Of a DNA stretch of 64,000 bases, positions 19,710-28,689 are shown one piece after another. Numbering within the stretch: position 1 is the first letter of the stretch; every line of letters begins with the position of its first letter. Below the pieces are notes generated by a model, which worked only from the letters and a program-made list of their open reading frames with translations, was not told the DNA's origin and ran no database searches. Origin of the DNA: Celeribacter marinus (lineage in GTDB: Bacteria > Pseudomonadota > Alphaproteobacteria > Rhodobacterales > Rhodobacteraceae). The translations under genes and the position numbers were made by a program. The stretch covers positions 1,564,932 to 1,628,931 of the forward strand of contig NZ_CP012023.1 of NCBI RefSeq assembly GCF_001308265.1, written 5' to 3'.

Positions 19710-20522
19710 TCACAACCTACGATGTGCCGTGACGTCGCCATCTCCCTGCGCTTTTATACGGGCAATCGCCTTTACGATGGGTTCGTAGGTTACCGCCATG
19801 TGGTAGGCGTTGGCGTGAATGAGTACGTCCTCATCGACACACATAGCGACATGCCCGTCCCAAAATATTAAATCGCCGCGTCGATAGCCGTCACGCGCGT
19901 CAGCACCAAGACGGGCTTGCATATCACTATCTCCGGGACACGATACGCCGGAGGCTAACAATCCCGCCTGCACCAAACCCGAACAATCAATTCCGAACGA
20001 AGTATTCCCCCCCCACAGATAAGGCGTTCCAAACAAAAGCTGTGCGATGGTCACAGGATCGGAAAACGGGCGACCCAAGGGACGGATATGCGGCTTGGGC
20101 ACGAAAAGCCCGCCCTCCACTTCCATATATTTGCGCCGCTCATCGATAACGCGGATACGACTGCCAAACGGCAAGGATGTCACAGCCTCGGATTTGAAAT
20201 CGTCGGTCGGGTAGAGATGCGTGGCGCGCACCGAAATGATGTGGGTCGCGTCCACCGCAGGGCCTAAATCGCTTTGTGCGACATAGCCCACATAGCCGTC
20301 ACGAGCGGCAATTCCGAACGCGTAGCCGTCCTGAACCTCCAAGACATCAAACGTCTCGCCATGCAAAAGTTGCCGGTCGCGCGCTCCATCAGGGCCGGAC
20401 CGAAGATCGGCCACAGGAACGCAGACACTCGACGCAACAGGCGACACCACCGCTTGGCCGGCGTCGGCATAACCGTCCAACGCAACACGCGCGTTTGCGG
20501 GCGTAATCCGGCGATCATTCAT
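19710..20522 (-). CDS. NlpC/P60-family cysteine peptidase with SH3-like N-terminus
   Basis: 270 aa. Two SH3b-type repeats (about residues 35-85 and 95-145, ADLRSGPD, DGYVGYV, GLFVPKPHI) are followed by the C40 peptidase domain: catalytic Cys180 in GIDCSGLVQAG, His224 in WDGHVAMCV, and a third polar residue in HANAYHMAV. Such enzymes cut D-Glu-diaminopimelate bonds in peptidoglycan stem peptides. No signal peptide is visible, as in the recycling enzymes. The ATG overlaps the stop of the upstream aminopeptidase gene (ATGA), so the two are coupled, consistent with murein-peptide recycling (inference). Confidence 0.9.
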   Translation of the reverse strand: MNDRRITPANARVALDGYADAGQAVVSPVASSVCVPVADLRSGPDGARDRQLLHGETFDVLEVQDGYAFGIAARDGYVGYVAQSDLGPAVDATHIISVRATHLYPTDDFKSEAVTSLPFGSRIRVIDERRKYMEVEGGLFVPKPHIRPLGRPFSDPVTIAQLLFGTPYLWGGNTSFGIDCSGLVQAGLLASGVSCPGDSDMQARLGADARDGYRRGDLIFWDGHVAMCVDEDVLIHANAYHMAVTYEPIVKAIARIKAQGDGDVTAHRRL

Positions 20523-21901
20523 AGCGCAAATAGATCCGACAACGCTTCGAGCAACGCCCTATGTCCCTGCCCTATGCCGCCTTTTGGACGCGCAGGCGCG
20601 GCTGACGGATTCCAGCCATAGATATCAAAATGAACATATCGCGGCGTTTGCGTAACAAAGCGGCGCAAGAACAATGCCGCGGTGATCGATCCGGCAAAAC
20701 CACCAGATGGCGCATTGTCGAGATCCGCAATGCCAGGTTCAATCATCGTCTCATAGGGATCCCAAAATGGCATTTGCCAAACCGGATCGGCGGCTTTTTC
20801 AGCCCCATTCACAATGGCGGCGGCGTCACGTGGAGATGTCGCATAAAACGGTGCCAAATCGGGGCCAACCGCGACCCGCGCCGCTCCGGTTAACGTTGCC
20901 ATCGACACGATGAGGTCAGGGTTTTCCTCATCTGCAAGCGCAAGCGCATCGGCCAAAACAAGCCGCCCTTCGGCGTCCGTATTATTGATCTCGACGGTAA
21001 GTCCCTTGCGTGAGACCAGAATATCTTGTGGTCGAAAGCTATTCCCTGAAATTGCGTTCTCAACTGCGGGAATGAGCACGCGCAACTGCACCTTGAGGCC
21101 CAGCGCCATAATCATATGCGACAGGCCCAAAACGGTTGCCGCGCCCCCCATGTCCTTTTTCATCAGGCCCATCGACGCGCCCGGTTTTATGTTGAGGCCA
21201 CCAGTGTCAAAACATACGCCTTTGCCAACAAGTGTTAGTTTCGGGCCGGAATTCCCCCAATTGAGCTCAATCAAGCGCGGAGCACGCGGAGACGCGCGCC
21301 CGACCGCGTGAATCATGGGCAAGTTATGAGACAGCAAATCCTCACCCGCCACGACAGTCACCGCAGCACCAAAGCAATCCGCAAGATCGCGCGCGGCGGC
21401 CTCCAACTCATCTGGCCCCATATCTGACGCCGGCGTATTGATGAGATTGCGGGTCAATGCCTCGCCCGCAGCGACAATCTCCACTTTAGCGCGATCAACA
21501 CCTGCTGGCGTCACCAGTTGCGCCTTGGGCGCTGATGACGGCGCATATTTGTCGAACACATATCCCGAGAGAAGCCACCCGAGCGCCTGTTCGGTCAACG
21601 CCTCACCATCCAGATCGGTTTCAAGCCGAAAGATTGCATCCGGAAGCTTTGCGCGGACCGCAGCAAGGGCAAAACGCGTGCGTTGGCGTGCCGGTTTAGT
21701 CCCAAGCCCTGCTAACGCACCCGATAGTCCCAACGCGTCTGGAAGAATGCAGATTTCACCAATGTTGGCCGTAAAGCCGTTTGCCTCAACCCACTTCGCC
21801 TGAGACGGGGTCAAACGCGCCTTAACCGCATCCAATCCATCAGGCGCCACAAGGTAAAGCGGAAGGGCGGCGTCGGAGTCTTGAGCAAAGGTCAGGGGCA
21901 T
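20519..21901 (-). CDS. Leucyl aminopeptidase (M17 family)
   Basis: 460 aa, cytosolic two-metal exopeptidase. Key signatures: LVGKGVCFDTGGLNIKP with metal ligands and the catalytic Lys, the MKKDMGGAA segment, and the invariant NTDAEGRLVLADAL. N-terminal 150 residues are the variable M17 N-domain. Releases N-terminal amino acids from peptides; pairing with an NlpC/P60 enzyme suggests peptide recycling. Which M17 subtype (PepA or PepB-like) is not clear. Confidence 0.93.
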   Translation of the reverse strand: MPLTFAQDSDAALPLYLVAPDGLDAVKARLTPSQAKWVEANGFTANIGEICILPDALGLSGALAGLGTKPARQRTRFALAAVRAKLPDAIFRLETDLDGEALTEQALGWLLSGYVFDKYAPSSAPKAQLVTPAGVDRAKVEIVAAGEALTRNLINTPASDMGPDELEAAARDLADCFGAAVTVVAGEDLLSHNLPMIHAVGRASPRAPRLIELNWGNSGPKLTLVGKGVCFDTGGLNIKPGASMGLMKKDMGGAATVLGLSHMIMALGLKVQLRVLIPAVENAISGNSFRPQDILVSRKGLTVEINNTDAEGRLVLADALALADEENPDLIVSMATLTGAARVAVGPDLAPFYATSPRDAAAIVNGAEKAADPVWQMPFWDPYETMIEPGIADLDNAPSGGFAGSITAALFLRRFVTQTPRYVHFDIYGWNPSAAPARPKGGIGQGHRALLEALSDLFAL

Positions 21902-22036
21902 TATTCAGTCTCATTTACTGTGAATTTTCACTACCGTAGCTCATCCCTTGCGGCCTGCAAGGGCGATACGGATGTCATCGCAACATGCGTTACTGTAGAT
22001 TGGTAGCGAATGCGGCGACCATCGCCGCTCAACACA

Positions 22037-22414
22037 TCAAATTGACGCTCCTTGTAGATCCCAAACAGCCAAAAGAGAGTTTTCGCCAATGCGCATCAAT
22101 CGCTCAACGTTCGCGGCCAATGCGGTGCCATCGTCTGTCGTCGCGAGAACGCTAACACTTTTTGCAACTTGGGCGAATGTCACCATTCCGATTTGCTCTG
22201 AAATTGCGATCATGGAGCGCGCAGCGCGGCGCAATTCCTCAAGCTCTCCTTTTCGCTGACACGAATCGACCTTCGCCAAGCGCACGGCGAGCTCTTCCAT
22301 AGCGCGTGTGACAACGCCATCCGCGCCGGACGTCCCCAATTGCGCATAAAGTTGATCCAGCCGTTCACGATCAAGACGGACTTCGCCATCCAGTCTAAGT
22401 TTAGAAACTACCAT
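22037..22414 (-). CDS. Small helical protein of unknown function
   Basis: 125 aa, almost all alpha-helical by eye, no signal peptide or membrane segment. The pattern (ELEELRRAARSMIAISEQIGMVTFAQVAKSV) recalls a four-helix bundle of the histidine-phosphotransfer type, but no phospho-His in a canonical motif is visible, so this is only a shape resemblance. GGGGTGA precedes the ATG at good distance. Stands alone between the aminopeptidase and carbonic anhydrase genes. Confidence 0.65.
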   Translation of the reverse strand: MVVSKLRLDGEVRLDRERLDQLYAQLGTSGADGVVTRAMEELAVRLAKVDSCQRKGELEELRRAARSMIAISEQIGMVTFAQVAKSVSVLATTDDGTALAANVERLMRIGENSLLAVWDLQGASI

Positions 22415-22574
22415 AGTTCACCCCAATAGTTCATGCGCCCCCACGCATTGAGCCAATCTTGACTCACACCATTCAATAAAAGGTTTAATGGCGGGTCATT
22501 TCCCGCTTCGAAATCTGCAAAAATTTCATTACATTCGCATCAATTGCTTTGGAACTGTGAGGGATGACAAAACG

Positions 22575-23222
22575 ATGAAAAATGCGAAGCCGCTACCGGC
22601 CTATATGGTGCAACGCTATCACGGGTGGAAGGCGACGACATTTTCCGAAAATAGCGCGTGGTATCGCCGCCTCGCGGACGAGGGACAGCGCCCGCGTGCG
22701 ATGATTATTTCGTGCTGCGACAGTCGCGTTCATGTCACCTCAATTTTTGGTGCTGATCAGGGCGAGTTTTTTATTCACCGCAACATCGCCAACCTCGTGC
22801 CACCGTTTGCTGATGACGGCGACCATCACGGCACATCTGCCGCAGTTGAATATGCGGTTAGTAACCTGAAAGTGGCCCATGTGGTTGTTCTGGGTCACTC
22901 CAATTGCGGCGGCGTTCAGGGCTGCCACGATATGTGCTCGGGTCATGCACCGGACCTCGAAGAAAAGTCATCCTTTGTCGGTCGCTGGATGGATATTTTG
23001 AGACCGGGGTACGAACGCGTTACCGCGCGAAACGAAGAGAACCCGATGCGGGCCTTGGAAAAAGAGTCTGTTCTCATTTCACTCGAAAACCTGATGACCT
23101 TTCCGTTTGTGCGCGCGGCGGTGGAAAGTGGAGAGTTGACCATCCACGGACTGTGGACTGATATCGGCGAGGGCGGATTGCATCAATACGATGCTGACAC
23201 TGCCAGTTTCGTTCAGATTTAA
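22575..23222 (+). CDS. Beta-class carbonic anhydrase
   Basis: 215 aa zinc enzyme interconverting CO2 and bicarbonate. Zinc ligands Cys47 (CCDSR, with the Asp49-Arg51 dyad), His108 and Cys111 (GHSNCGGVQG) are all present; the family length is normal. Start MKNAKPLPAYM at 22575 was chosen; a frame 87 bases longer adds non-family residues. Cytoplasmic, no leader peptide. Monocistronic by layout. Confidence 0.93.
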   Translation: MKNAKPLPAYMVQRYHGWKATTFSENSAWYRRLADEGQRPRAMIISCCDSRVHVTSIFGADQGEFFIHRNIANLVPPFADDGDHHGTSAAVEYAVSNLKVAHVVVLGHSNCGGVQGCHDMCSGHAPDLEEKSSFVGRWMDILRPGYERVTARNEENPMRALEKESVLISLENLMTFPFVRAAVESGELTIHGLWTDIGEGGLHQYDADTASFVQI

Positions 23223-23404
23223 CAGTGGTGCGATCTGACGAACATCGGCTTGGATGTCTGTGCCATGACCACACGCGTGGACAAATCCGTCATCGATCCT
23301 GATGCGTCGACACAGGCATCAGGAAAGAACATCACCGCGCCTTTTTCACACTGAGCCAGAGCGATCAGTCTGTTGGAGCGGGCTTTTGCCAAAAAGTTTG
23401 TCAT
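23219..23404 (-). CDS. Possible small protein, function unknown
   Basis: 61 aa, MTNFLAKARSNRLIALAQ at the start, then CEKGAVMFFP. AAGGAAG stands seven bases before the ATG, a good SD in a stretch otherwise without genes. The stop codon overlaps that of the convergent carbonic anhydrase gene by two bases. No domain recognised. Support is the SD and position only. Confidence 0.45.
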   Translation of the reverse strand: MTNFLAKARSNRLIALAQCEKGAVMFFPDACVDASGSMTDLSTRVVMAQTSKPMFVRSHHC

Positions 23405-23767
23405 GGGTCACTTCCTTTGATCTTAGTGTTCATCTGTCGATCATCGGAGCATAGATGCATGCGCGCTGGTATTTTCGGATTTGAAAAATTTGATACAACG
23501 CATCTGCTTGATGACAGGGCGTAAAATAAAGTTAATTTATTTCAGATGCTTGCCCTGAAACGTCGGCGTAACGCCTGACGCCTAAAATTGTCGCGACTGA
23601 GCATATTTGGTTAAATTCCGTATACACCTGTGGCGAACCTCAGGCGCGCCAAAGGCATCAATCTGGCGCCAATGTGTCGACTGGGGATTGCGCCTCAAAG
23701 ACACAGAATCACCCCGCGCACATCGCAACAATTGAACATTGTATTGCACCGATCTGCGCGGGCGAGA
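23405..23767. other. Intergenic stretch with AT-rich palindrome
   Basis: No credible gene. It holds a perfect AT-rich inverted repeat (AAATAAA-N5-TTTATTT, 23524-23542) and a GC-rich hairpin (CGTCGGCG/CGCC-T-GACG, 23561-23580). These may be regulatory; neither has a T-run fitting a terminator. Confidence 0.5.
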
Positions 23768-25396
23768 TCACTGTAGTTGCTGACCATCCGGCCACGTGAG
23801 ACGCTCGGTCAACTGCGTTGTCCATATCGTGTTCGCCTCTAGGTCAAACACCCATTTCAAAATCCCGCGCTGATCATTGCTGGCGACCTCGCTCGGTATT
23901 TGAGTCGATGACCATTTAATGTCCAAGTCCTCCTGCTCGGAGACAGACACACGGTCCATAACTTCGATCGGCCATACCCGGTCCGTCAAGTTCTCGACCG
24001 AAATCAGGATGGCACTTTCCATCTCGTTTGATTTACGGATCACGCCACGATCCCCCTCATTGGCATCAACGATGACGCGTGACACTTTGATCCCGTCAAC
24101 CGGCCCAAATCCAAACTCGGCACGCTCGCCCGCGCCGATGCTGTCACTAAAGGTCTGACCAATAAATGATCCATCTCGGTATAGGCGCACCTCACCTGGG
24201 AGGAACATCTCACCACTCGTGTTTTGGAACGCCGCCATCAGATACCCCGTTTCATCAAAAAGCGGCACAGCGCGGACGGACATCTGCGGCCCAAACTCAA
24301 GAACGCTCATCGCAAACTCGGTCGCCTCATCTGCGCTCGAATAAACCGTTTGTTCTAGCGGTAGATCATACATCAAATTGAGCCCGTACCCGCGGGGAAC
24401 CATGCTGTCGGCCGTCATCTGCGCCCCCTCGAGCATCATCGTATCGGCGGCCATACTACGGGCCATAGGGCGCATATCGTCAGGGTCGAACACGCGGCGG
24501 ATCAACGGCGGTAGATAGGACGGATCCGTGGAGCGCTCAGGGCGGTCGGTTGACAGGGAAAGAGTGACGTCAAACCACGCCTCGCCTGTGGATTGCGTCA
24601 CTTGCACACTACGTTCGAATTGCATATCGCCCGTTACCGTATCGAGTTGCGCGGTATAACTGGGTCGCCATCCCGCCGCTTGGATCGGATAAATGACATC
24701 AACCGATACCTCCCCATCTTCTGGAACGTCTAAAGACAGCGAAACCGTCACACGCGCCTCATCGGGGTCTGCAATACGCGCCAACTCAATCTTAGCCGCA
24801 TCAAGAGCCGCCTTTGCATCGTTGAGACTGTCATTCAAGGCGTTTGAACGCGCTTGGGCCTGTGCCATGGCCTCACGCGCTAATGCGGATTGCTCACGGA
24901 TCATAGCCGCGATCTGAGCCAAATCTATAGCCGCTGTCCCGCTTGGTGCTTTCAAACGCGTCAAGAAATCCAAACCGTCTTGTGCCGCTGTCACCTCATC
25001 CATCGCCGCCGCTTTTTGGCTTTTCAACTGGTCAAGCGTGGCCTTGGCATCCGCGACCAGTTTGCGCGCCTCGGCCTCTGGCTCCGCCCAATTCTCTTTC
25101 GTGGTCTGTAAGTCTGGGCGCACTCGGATTGGCCCCAGCTGTGCGTTTGTAAGCTCAGCACGAACACTTTGCGCAAACGACTGGGCGCTCTGCGCAGGTA
25201 TGTTGGGAAGATGCAACTCGTGACGCCCCGCAGGCATTTGAAGGCGCGCCCTTCGCACCACTTCACCGCCAGTGGGGTAGAGCGTTGCAGATGTTACAAC
25301 GCTTTGAGCCGTGAATGTGTCGGCTTGCGCCAAAACGGGCGTCAGCGCCACAATCGACGCCGCGATAGCTGATGATATACAAGGGTGCAGGGCCAT
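23768..25396 (-). CDS. DUF4139/DUF4140 (mucoidy-inhibitor MuiA-like) secreted protein
   Basis: 542 aa. Signal peptide at residues 1-25 (SIVALTPVLAQA). N-terminal DUF4140 domain (residues 30-130: VVTSATLYPTGGEVVRRARLQMPAGRHEL) followed by a long coiled-coil stretch (about 105-215, rich in Ala/Gln/Glu) and the C-terminal DUF4139 beta domain (220-540: GWRPSYTAQLD, STGEAWFDVTLSLST, WPDGQQ). The family is widespread, periplasmic or surface-linked, and functionally undefined; the name comes from a regulator of alginate-type mucoidy. Confidence 0.88.
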   Translation of the reverse strand: MALHPCISSAIAASIVALTPVLAQADTFTAQSVVTSATLYPTGGEVVRRARLQMPAGRHELHLPNIPAQSAQSFAQSVRAELTNAQLGPIRVRPDLQTTKENWAEPEAEARKLVADAKATLDQLKSQKAAAMDEVTAAQDGLDFLTRLKAPSGTAAIDLAQIAAMIREQSALAREAMAQAQARSNALNDSLNDAKAALDAAKIELARIADPDEARVTVSLSLDVPEDGEVSVDVIYPIQAAGWRPSYTAQLDTVTGDMQFERSVQVTQSTGEAWFDVTLSLSTDRPERSTDPSYLPPLIRRVFDPDDMRPMARSMAADTMMLEGAQMTADSMVPRGYGLNLMYDLPLEQTVYSSADEATEFAMSVLEFGPQMSVRAVPLFDETGYLMAAFQNTSGEMFLPGEVRLYRDGSFIGQTFSDSIGAGERAEFGFGPVDGIKVSRVIVDANEGDRGVIRKSNEMESAILISVENLTDRVWPIEVMDRVSVSEQEDLDIKWSSTQIPSEVASNDQRGILKWVFDLEANTIWTTQLTERLTWPDGQQLQ

Positions 25397-25524
25397 AATG
25401 TCCTCCTCAATTTGAGGTCAGAGTCCACTGGCCAATCATCATCCGCAACCCAATTGTACGTGTGCTCTCAATTAGGTGCCGCAACTGGCGACAGACCGCC
25501 TATCGCGATCAATAAAAAACACGC
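25397..25524. other. Upstream region of the DUF4139 gene
   Basis: Part of a 531-base gap between the DUF4139 gene and asd. Contains no open frame I can support; GAGGA before 25396 serves the DUF4139 gene. Confidence 0.4.
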
Positions 25525-25716
25525 CTAAAGCGCGCGATCAGGTTTGTCGGCATTGCTCTTACACCATACCTTTTCCTTGAACGTCCGACACAAATCTTCG
25601 CGGGTCAGGTGGATGCTGTTTTGTCGGCGCAGATTAGGGCGACCCTCGCCCGTAGCGTGCGAGTCACTCTTCACGTTTCGCTCCCGCGCAGTGAAATTCA
25701 ACTTTACTCTAAACAT
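25525..25716 (-). CDS. Possible small basic protein, function unknown
   Basis: 63 aa, start MFRVKLNFTARERN, Lys/Arg-rich, two cysteines near the end (REDLCRTFKEKVWCKS). GGAGG lies eight bases before the ATG, an ideal SD. No family recognised and no signal peptide. Located inside the gap between asd and the DUF4139 gene, all on the same strand. Confidence 0.45.
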   Translation of the reverse strand: MFRVKLNFTARERNVKSDSHATGEGRPNLRRQNSIHLTREDLCRTFKEKVWCKSNADKPDRAL

Positions 25717-25871
25717 AACTGCGTCCTCCGCGTTTCTATTGGCACCGATTCCCTTGGGCAGATCATACCACTCAGGATGTTTTTCTGCGCGGGCGAAGAT
25801 GGCTTTAAGTTAATGAGACAGCCTGTCAAACACAAACTGCGCTGGCCAAAGCCACTCAGGCGCGGGCATGA

Positions 25872-25897
25872 AAAAGGGCGCGAAACCGCACCCTTTT
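25872..25897 (-). terminator. Intrinsic terminator after asd
   Basis: 11-bp stem AAAAGGGTGCG/CGCGCCCTTTT on the minus strand with one G-U pair, GUUU loop, followed by a further T. It starts 31 bases beyond the asd stop. On the plus strand the G-U becomes a mismatch, which favours the minus direction. Confidence 0.8.
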
Positions 25898-25927
25898 CAC
25901 ATTATTCAATTTTTGACGGCGCGGGGG

Positions 25928-26950
25928 TTAGCCCTTTTTGAGAACTCTACGCCCCAACAGCTCGGCAATTTGAACCGCGTTCAATGCAGCACCTTTGCGC
26001 AGGTTATCGGAGACACACCACAGGTTGATACCGTTCTCAACCGTCACGTCTTGGCGGATGCGCGACACGAAGGTGGCAAAGTCGCCGACACACTCGATAG
26101 GCGTCACATACCCTCCATCTTCGCGTTTATCGATCACCAGAATACCGGGCGACTCGCGCAAGATATCGCGTGCCTCGTCTTCATCAAGGAACTCTTCAGT
26201 CTCGATGTTGATGCTCTCGGAGTGGCCCACAAACACAGGAACACGCACACATGTCGCGGTTACTTTGATCGACGGATCAATGATTTTCTTGGTCTCTGCG
26301 ACCATCTTCCATTCTTCTTTGGTGTCGCCGCTGTCCATAAAGACGTCGATATGCGGGATCACATTGAACGCGATCTGCTTGGGGTACACCGAAGGGTCGA
26401 CCTCTTGACCAGGGACATACATGCCCTTGGTTTGGTTCCACAATTCGTCAATCGCCGCTTTGCCCGACCCAGATACGGATTGGTATGTCGACACGACAAC
26501 GCGCTTGATCTTGGCGCGGTCATGCAATGGCTTTAGCGCGACAACCATCTGCGCCGTGGAACAGTTGGGGTTCGCGATAATGTTTTTCTTAGAATAGCCC
26601 ATGATTGCGTCTGGGTTCACTTCTGGCACAATCAACGGCACATCAGGATCGTAGCGGTACAGCGACGAGTTATCGATAACCACACAGCCCGCTTTGGCCG
26701 CGATTGGCGCGAACTCTTTGGTGGCCTCGGAGCCAACAGCAAAGAGGGCCATATCCCAGCCCGCGAAATCAAATGTCGCAAGATCAAGGGTTTTGAGGGT
26801 CTTGTCGCCAAAGCTCACTTCGGTGCCGAGAGATTTGCGTGACGCAAGCGCCACGATCTCATCTACAGGAAACTCGCGCTCAGCAAGAATGTTCAGCATT
26901 TCACGGCCCACGTTACCCGTGGCACCAACGACGACGATTTTATAACCCAT
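25928..26950 (-). CDS. asd: Aspartate-semialdehyde dehydrogenase
   Basis: 340 aa. Reduces aspartyl phosphate to the semialdehyde in lysine/threonine/methionine and diaminopimelate synthesis. NADP-binding GATGNVGREML at residues 9-20, active-site Cys130 in NPNCSTAQMV, and the later IPHIDVFMDSGDTKEEWKM and ATCVRVPVFVGHSE stretches. Start MGYKIVVVGATG at 26950 has AAGGAG upstream; a 30-base longer frame lacks it. dapD, of the same pathway, begins at the far right of the window. Confidence 0.96.
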   Translation of the reverse strand: MGYKIVVVGATGNVGREMLNILAEREFPVDEIVALASRKSLGTEVSFGDKTLKTLDLATFDFAGWDMALFAVGSEATKEFAPIAAKAGCVVIDNSSLYRYDPDVPLIVPEVNPDAIMGYSKKNIIANPNCSTAQMVVALKPLHDRAKIKRVVVSTYQSVSGSGKAAIDELWNQTKGMYVPGQEVDPSVYPKQIAFNVIPHIDVFMDSGDTKEEWKMVAETKKIIDPSIKVTATCVRVPVFVGHSESINIETEEFLDEDEARDILRESPGILVIDKREDGGYVTPIECVGDFATFVSRIRQDVTVENGINLWCVSDNLRKGAALNAVQIAELLGRRVLKKG

Positions 26951-27034
26951 CAGCGATACTCCTTGTTGTCCAAATGACACGCGTGGGGGATAGCGAAATC
27001 CACCCCGATGTAAAGGCAGAATCCATGATGGGCC

Positions 27035-27655
27035 TTATTTCATCGAGTGAAGTGTGATCCGCTCATCGTCCGCACATAGCCCGTTTACAAACAGCGCTTC
27101 GGCGTCAAAATCATGAGGCACATCATCCGCAGTGCGCCGCCCCGACAGTGATAGCGACGAGAAAAAATCGAACCCGTAGAGATCAATTTGCGCCGCAGGA
27201 CTCTTGGCAATCAAATCAATCAACATCGCGCCCGTTGTTGGCGCAGAATTCATACGCGCCGCCAACGCAGATCGGTCATCCTTACGGTTTAGATAAAACC
27301 CAAGCCCACGCTTTAGAAACCGTTTCGGCAATCGTTTGCGTTTGGACGTCATCCACAGGATCAAAGAGGGGTCATGTGCATTGAGCACGGATGCTTGCAA
27401 TGGAATTGAGGTCGCCAGCCAGTCTGTTCGCATCCCATGGCTTATTTCTGCCGGACACGGCGCGCGGTTAATCCGAATGACAATATCGGCGGCATCTATT
27501 TCTTGACCAAAGGCACCATGGCTCAATGCGCGCGCATTTCCAACGATCGCAATAGTTTTCCCTCGCAGCAGGTCATGCAGTTCACTTGGGTGCAGTGTCC
27601 CGCGAGCCAACTGCGCGTCTGTCATCCATTTCCTGAAAAGCCAAAACATGATCAC
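27035..27655 (-). CDS. GT29-like (sialyltransferase-family) glycosyltransferase
   Basis: 206 aa. It shows the sialylmotifs of glycosyltransferase family 29: the L motif KTIAIVGNARALSHGAFGQEID with IRINRAPC (residues 31-67), the S motif PTTGAMLIDLIA ... IDLYGFDFF (about 138-163), and the His-x4-Glu motif HDFDAE near 181. No leader or membrane anchor, so it acts in the cytoplasm. Donor (a nonulosonic acid such as CMP-sialic acid or CMP-Kdo) is inferred from the family. The GTG start overlaps the stop of the pyruvyl transferase gene; GGAG eight bases upstream. An ATG six bases later is an alternative. Confidence 0.75.
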   Translation of the reverse strand: MIMFWLFRKWMTDAQLARGTLHPSELHDLLRGKTIAIVGNARALSHGAFGQEIDAADIVIRINRAPCPAEISHGMRTDWLATSIPLQASVLNAHDPSLILWMTSKRKRLPKRFLKRGLGFYLNRKDDRSALAARMNSAPTTGAMLIDLIAKSPAAQIDLYGFDFFSSLSLSGRRTADDVPHDFDAEALFVNGLCADDERITLHSMK

Positions 27656-28689
27656 GCAGCGTTCTCCATGTGATGAAATGCCAAATGTGCGAGATCATCC
27701 ATGAGGGTTGCAGCATTCGTTCTCGCGCTTTCAAGGTACGCTTGAACAGCCTGCACTTCCCCTGAATCAAACGGCCGAACCGCTCGTAATAGTGTCAAAG
27801 ACGAGAGATCATCGGGCGTGAGGATACGCGATGCCCCAATACCAACATCCGTAAGCAACCGCTCGATTTTGGATGCGTTTGATGAGAGTGCCAAAAATGG
27901 CGTTCCCGTCACCATCGACAAGCAGACAGCATGAAAGCGACCGGTGATATGCCCCTCGCAGCTGCTCAAAAGACGTAGGTAGCCATCAACATCACGCGGC
28001 ATGACAAATTTGGGCTGCCGGAGAGTTAGTACCCCGTTGTAGAGCGCATAGAGTGCGCGCTTTGCGACAGTGGATTTCCAAATTAGCGACGATAGCGTTT
28101 TGGTTGGCACATACAGGTCTGCGGACAAACGTGAGGCCGCTTTTGCGAGATCAGTTCGGCGGTTCCATTTGACACTGTCACCAACGATCAAACCGTCCCT
28201 AAGGCCATCGTAACTAAGCGCACCAGTGCTCATTGACAGATCCGCAACCGTTCGCGCCACAGGCCTACCAATACTGTCATTGATCTCCTTGGCAGATTGC
28301 GTATCGCGAGCACTCACGATGTCAAATTTTTCAACGTAGCGCCCCCAGTGTTCGGGGTTTTGCTCGTACAAAGCATTGACCAGAGCGATCGGAACGCCCT
28401 TTACCGCGTCACAAGTCGCAAGTTTGAGCAAGCGCTCGCCACTCGCGTTACCGTGATGAAGCGTGCCCTCACCGTTTATCACAACCAAATCACAGCTACG
28501 GATGTGTTCGATGAGTTTGGGGTCATTTTCCCAATCGTGGCGCGCCGGTGCGCACGCCGCAATTGTGATGCCGCGATCGACAAGGCCCGACTTGAGCTGT
28601 TCCATCACCCTGATGCACCCGTGGTGATAGCGGGTCGAGGTATCGTTCAAAATCACGCATTTGGGTGACGAAGCCGCGTCATCAATCAT
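27652..28689 (-). CDS. Polysaccharide pyruvyl transferase family protein
   Basis: 345 aa. Matches the CsaB/WcaK-type family: NDTSTRYHHGCIRVM at the start, DLVVINGEGTLHHGNA near residue 70, and the C-terminal donor-site block GRFHAVCLSMVTGTPFLALSSNASKIERLL. Such enzymes add pyruvate ketals from phosphoenolpyruvate to sugars of surface polysaccharides. Middle gene of a three-gene operon: it overlaps the MFS gene by eight bases and the GT29 gene by four. The acceptor cannot be read. Confidence 0.85.
   Translation of the reverse strand: MIDDAASSPKCVILNDTSTRYHHGCIRVMEQLKSGLVDRGITIAACAPARHDWENDPKLIEHIRSCDLVVINGEGTLHHGNASGERLLKLATCDAVKGVPIALVNALYEQNPEHWGRYVEKFDIVSARDTQSAKEINDSIGRPVARTVADLSMSTGALSYDGLRDGLIVGDSVKWNRRTDLAKAASRLSADLYVPTKTLSSLIWKSTVAKRALYALYNGVLTLRQPKFVMPRDVDGYLRLLSSCEGHITGRFHAVCLSMVTGTPFLALSSNASKIERLLTDVGIGASRILTPDDLSSLTLLRAVRPFDSGEVQAVQAYLESARTNAATLMDDLAHLAFHHMENAA

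Noticed and set aside
25868..26536. 222-codon plus-strand frame inside asd
   Set aside because: Antisense to asd; composition typical of a mirror frame, no SD.
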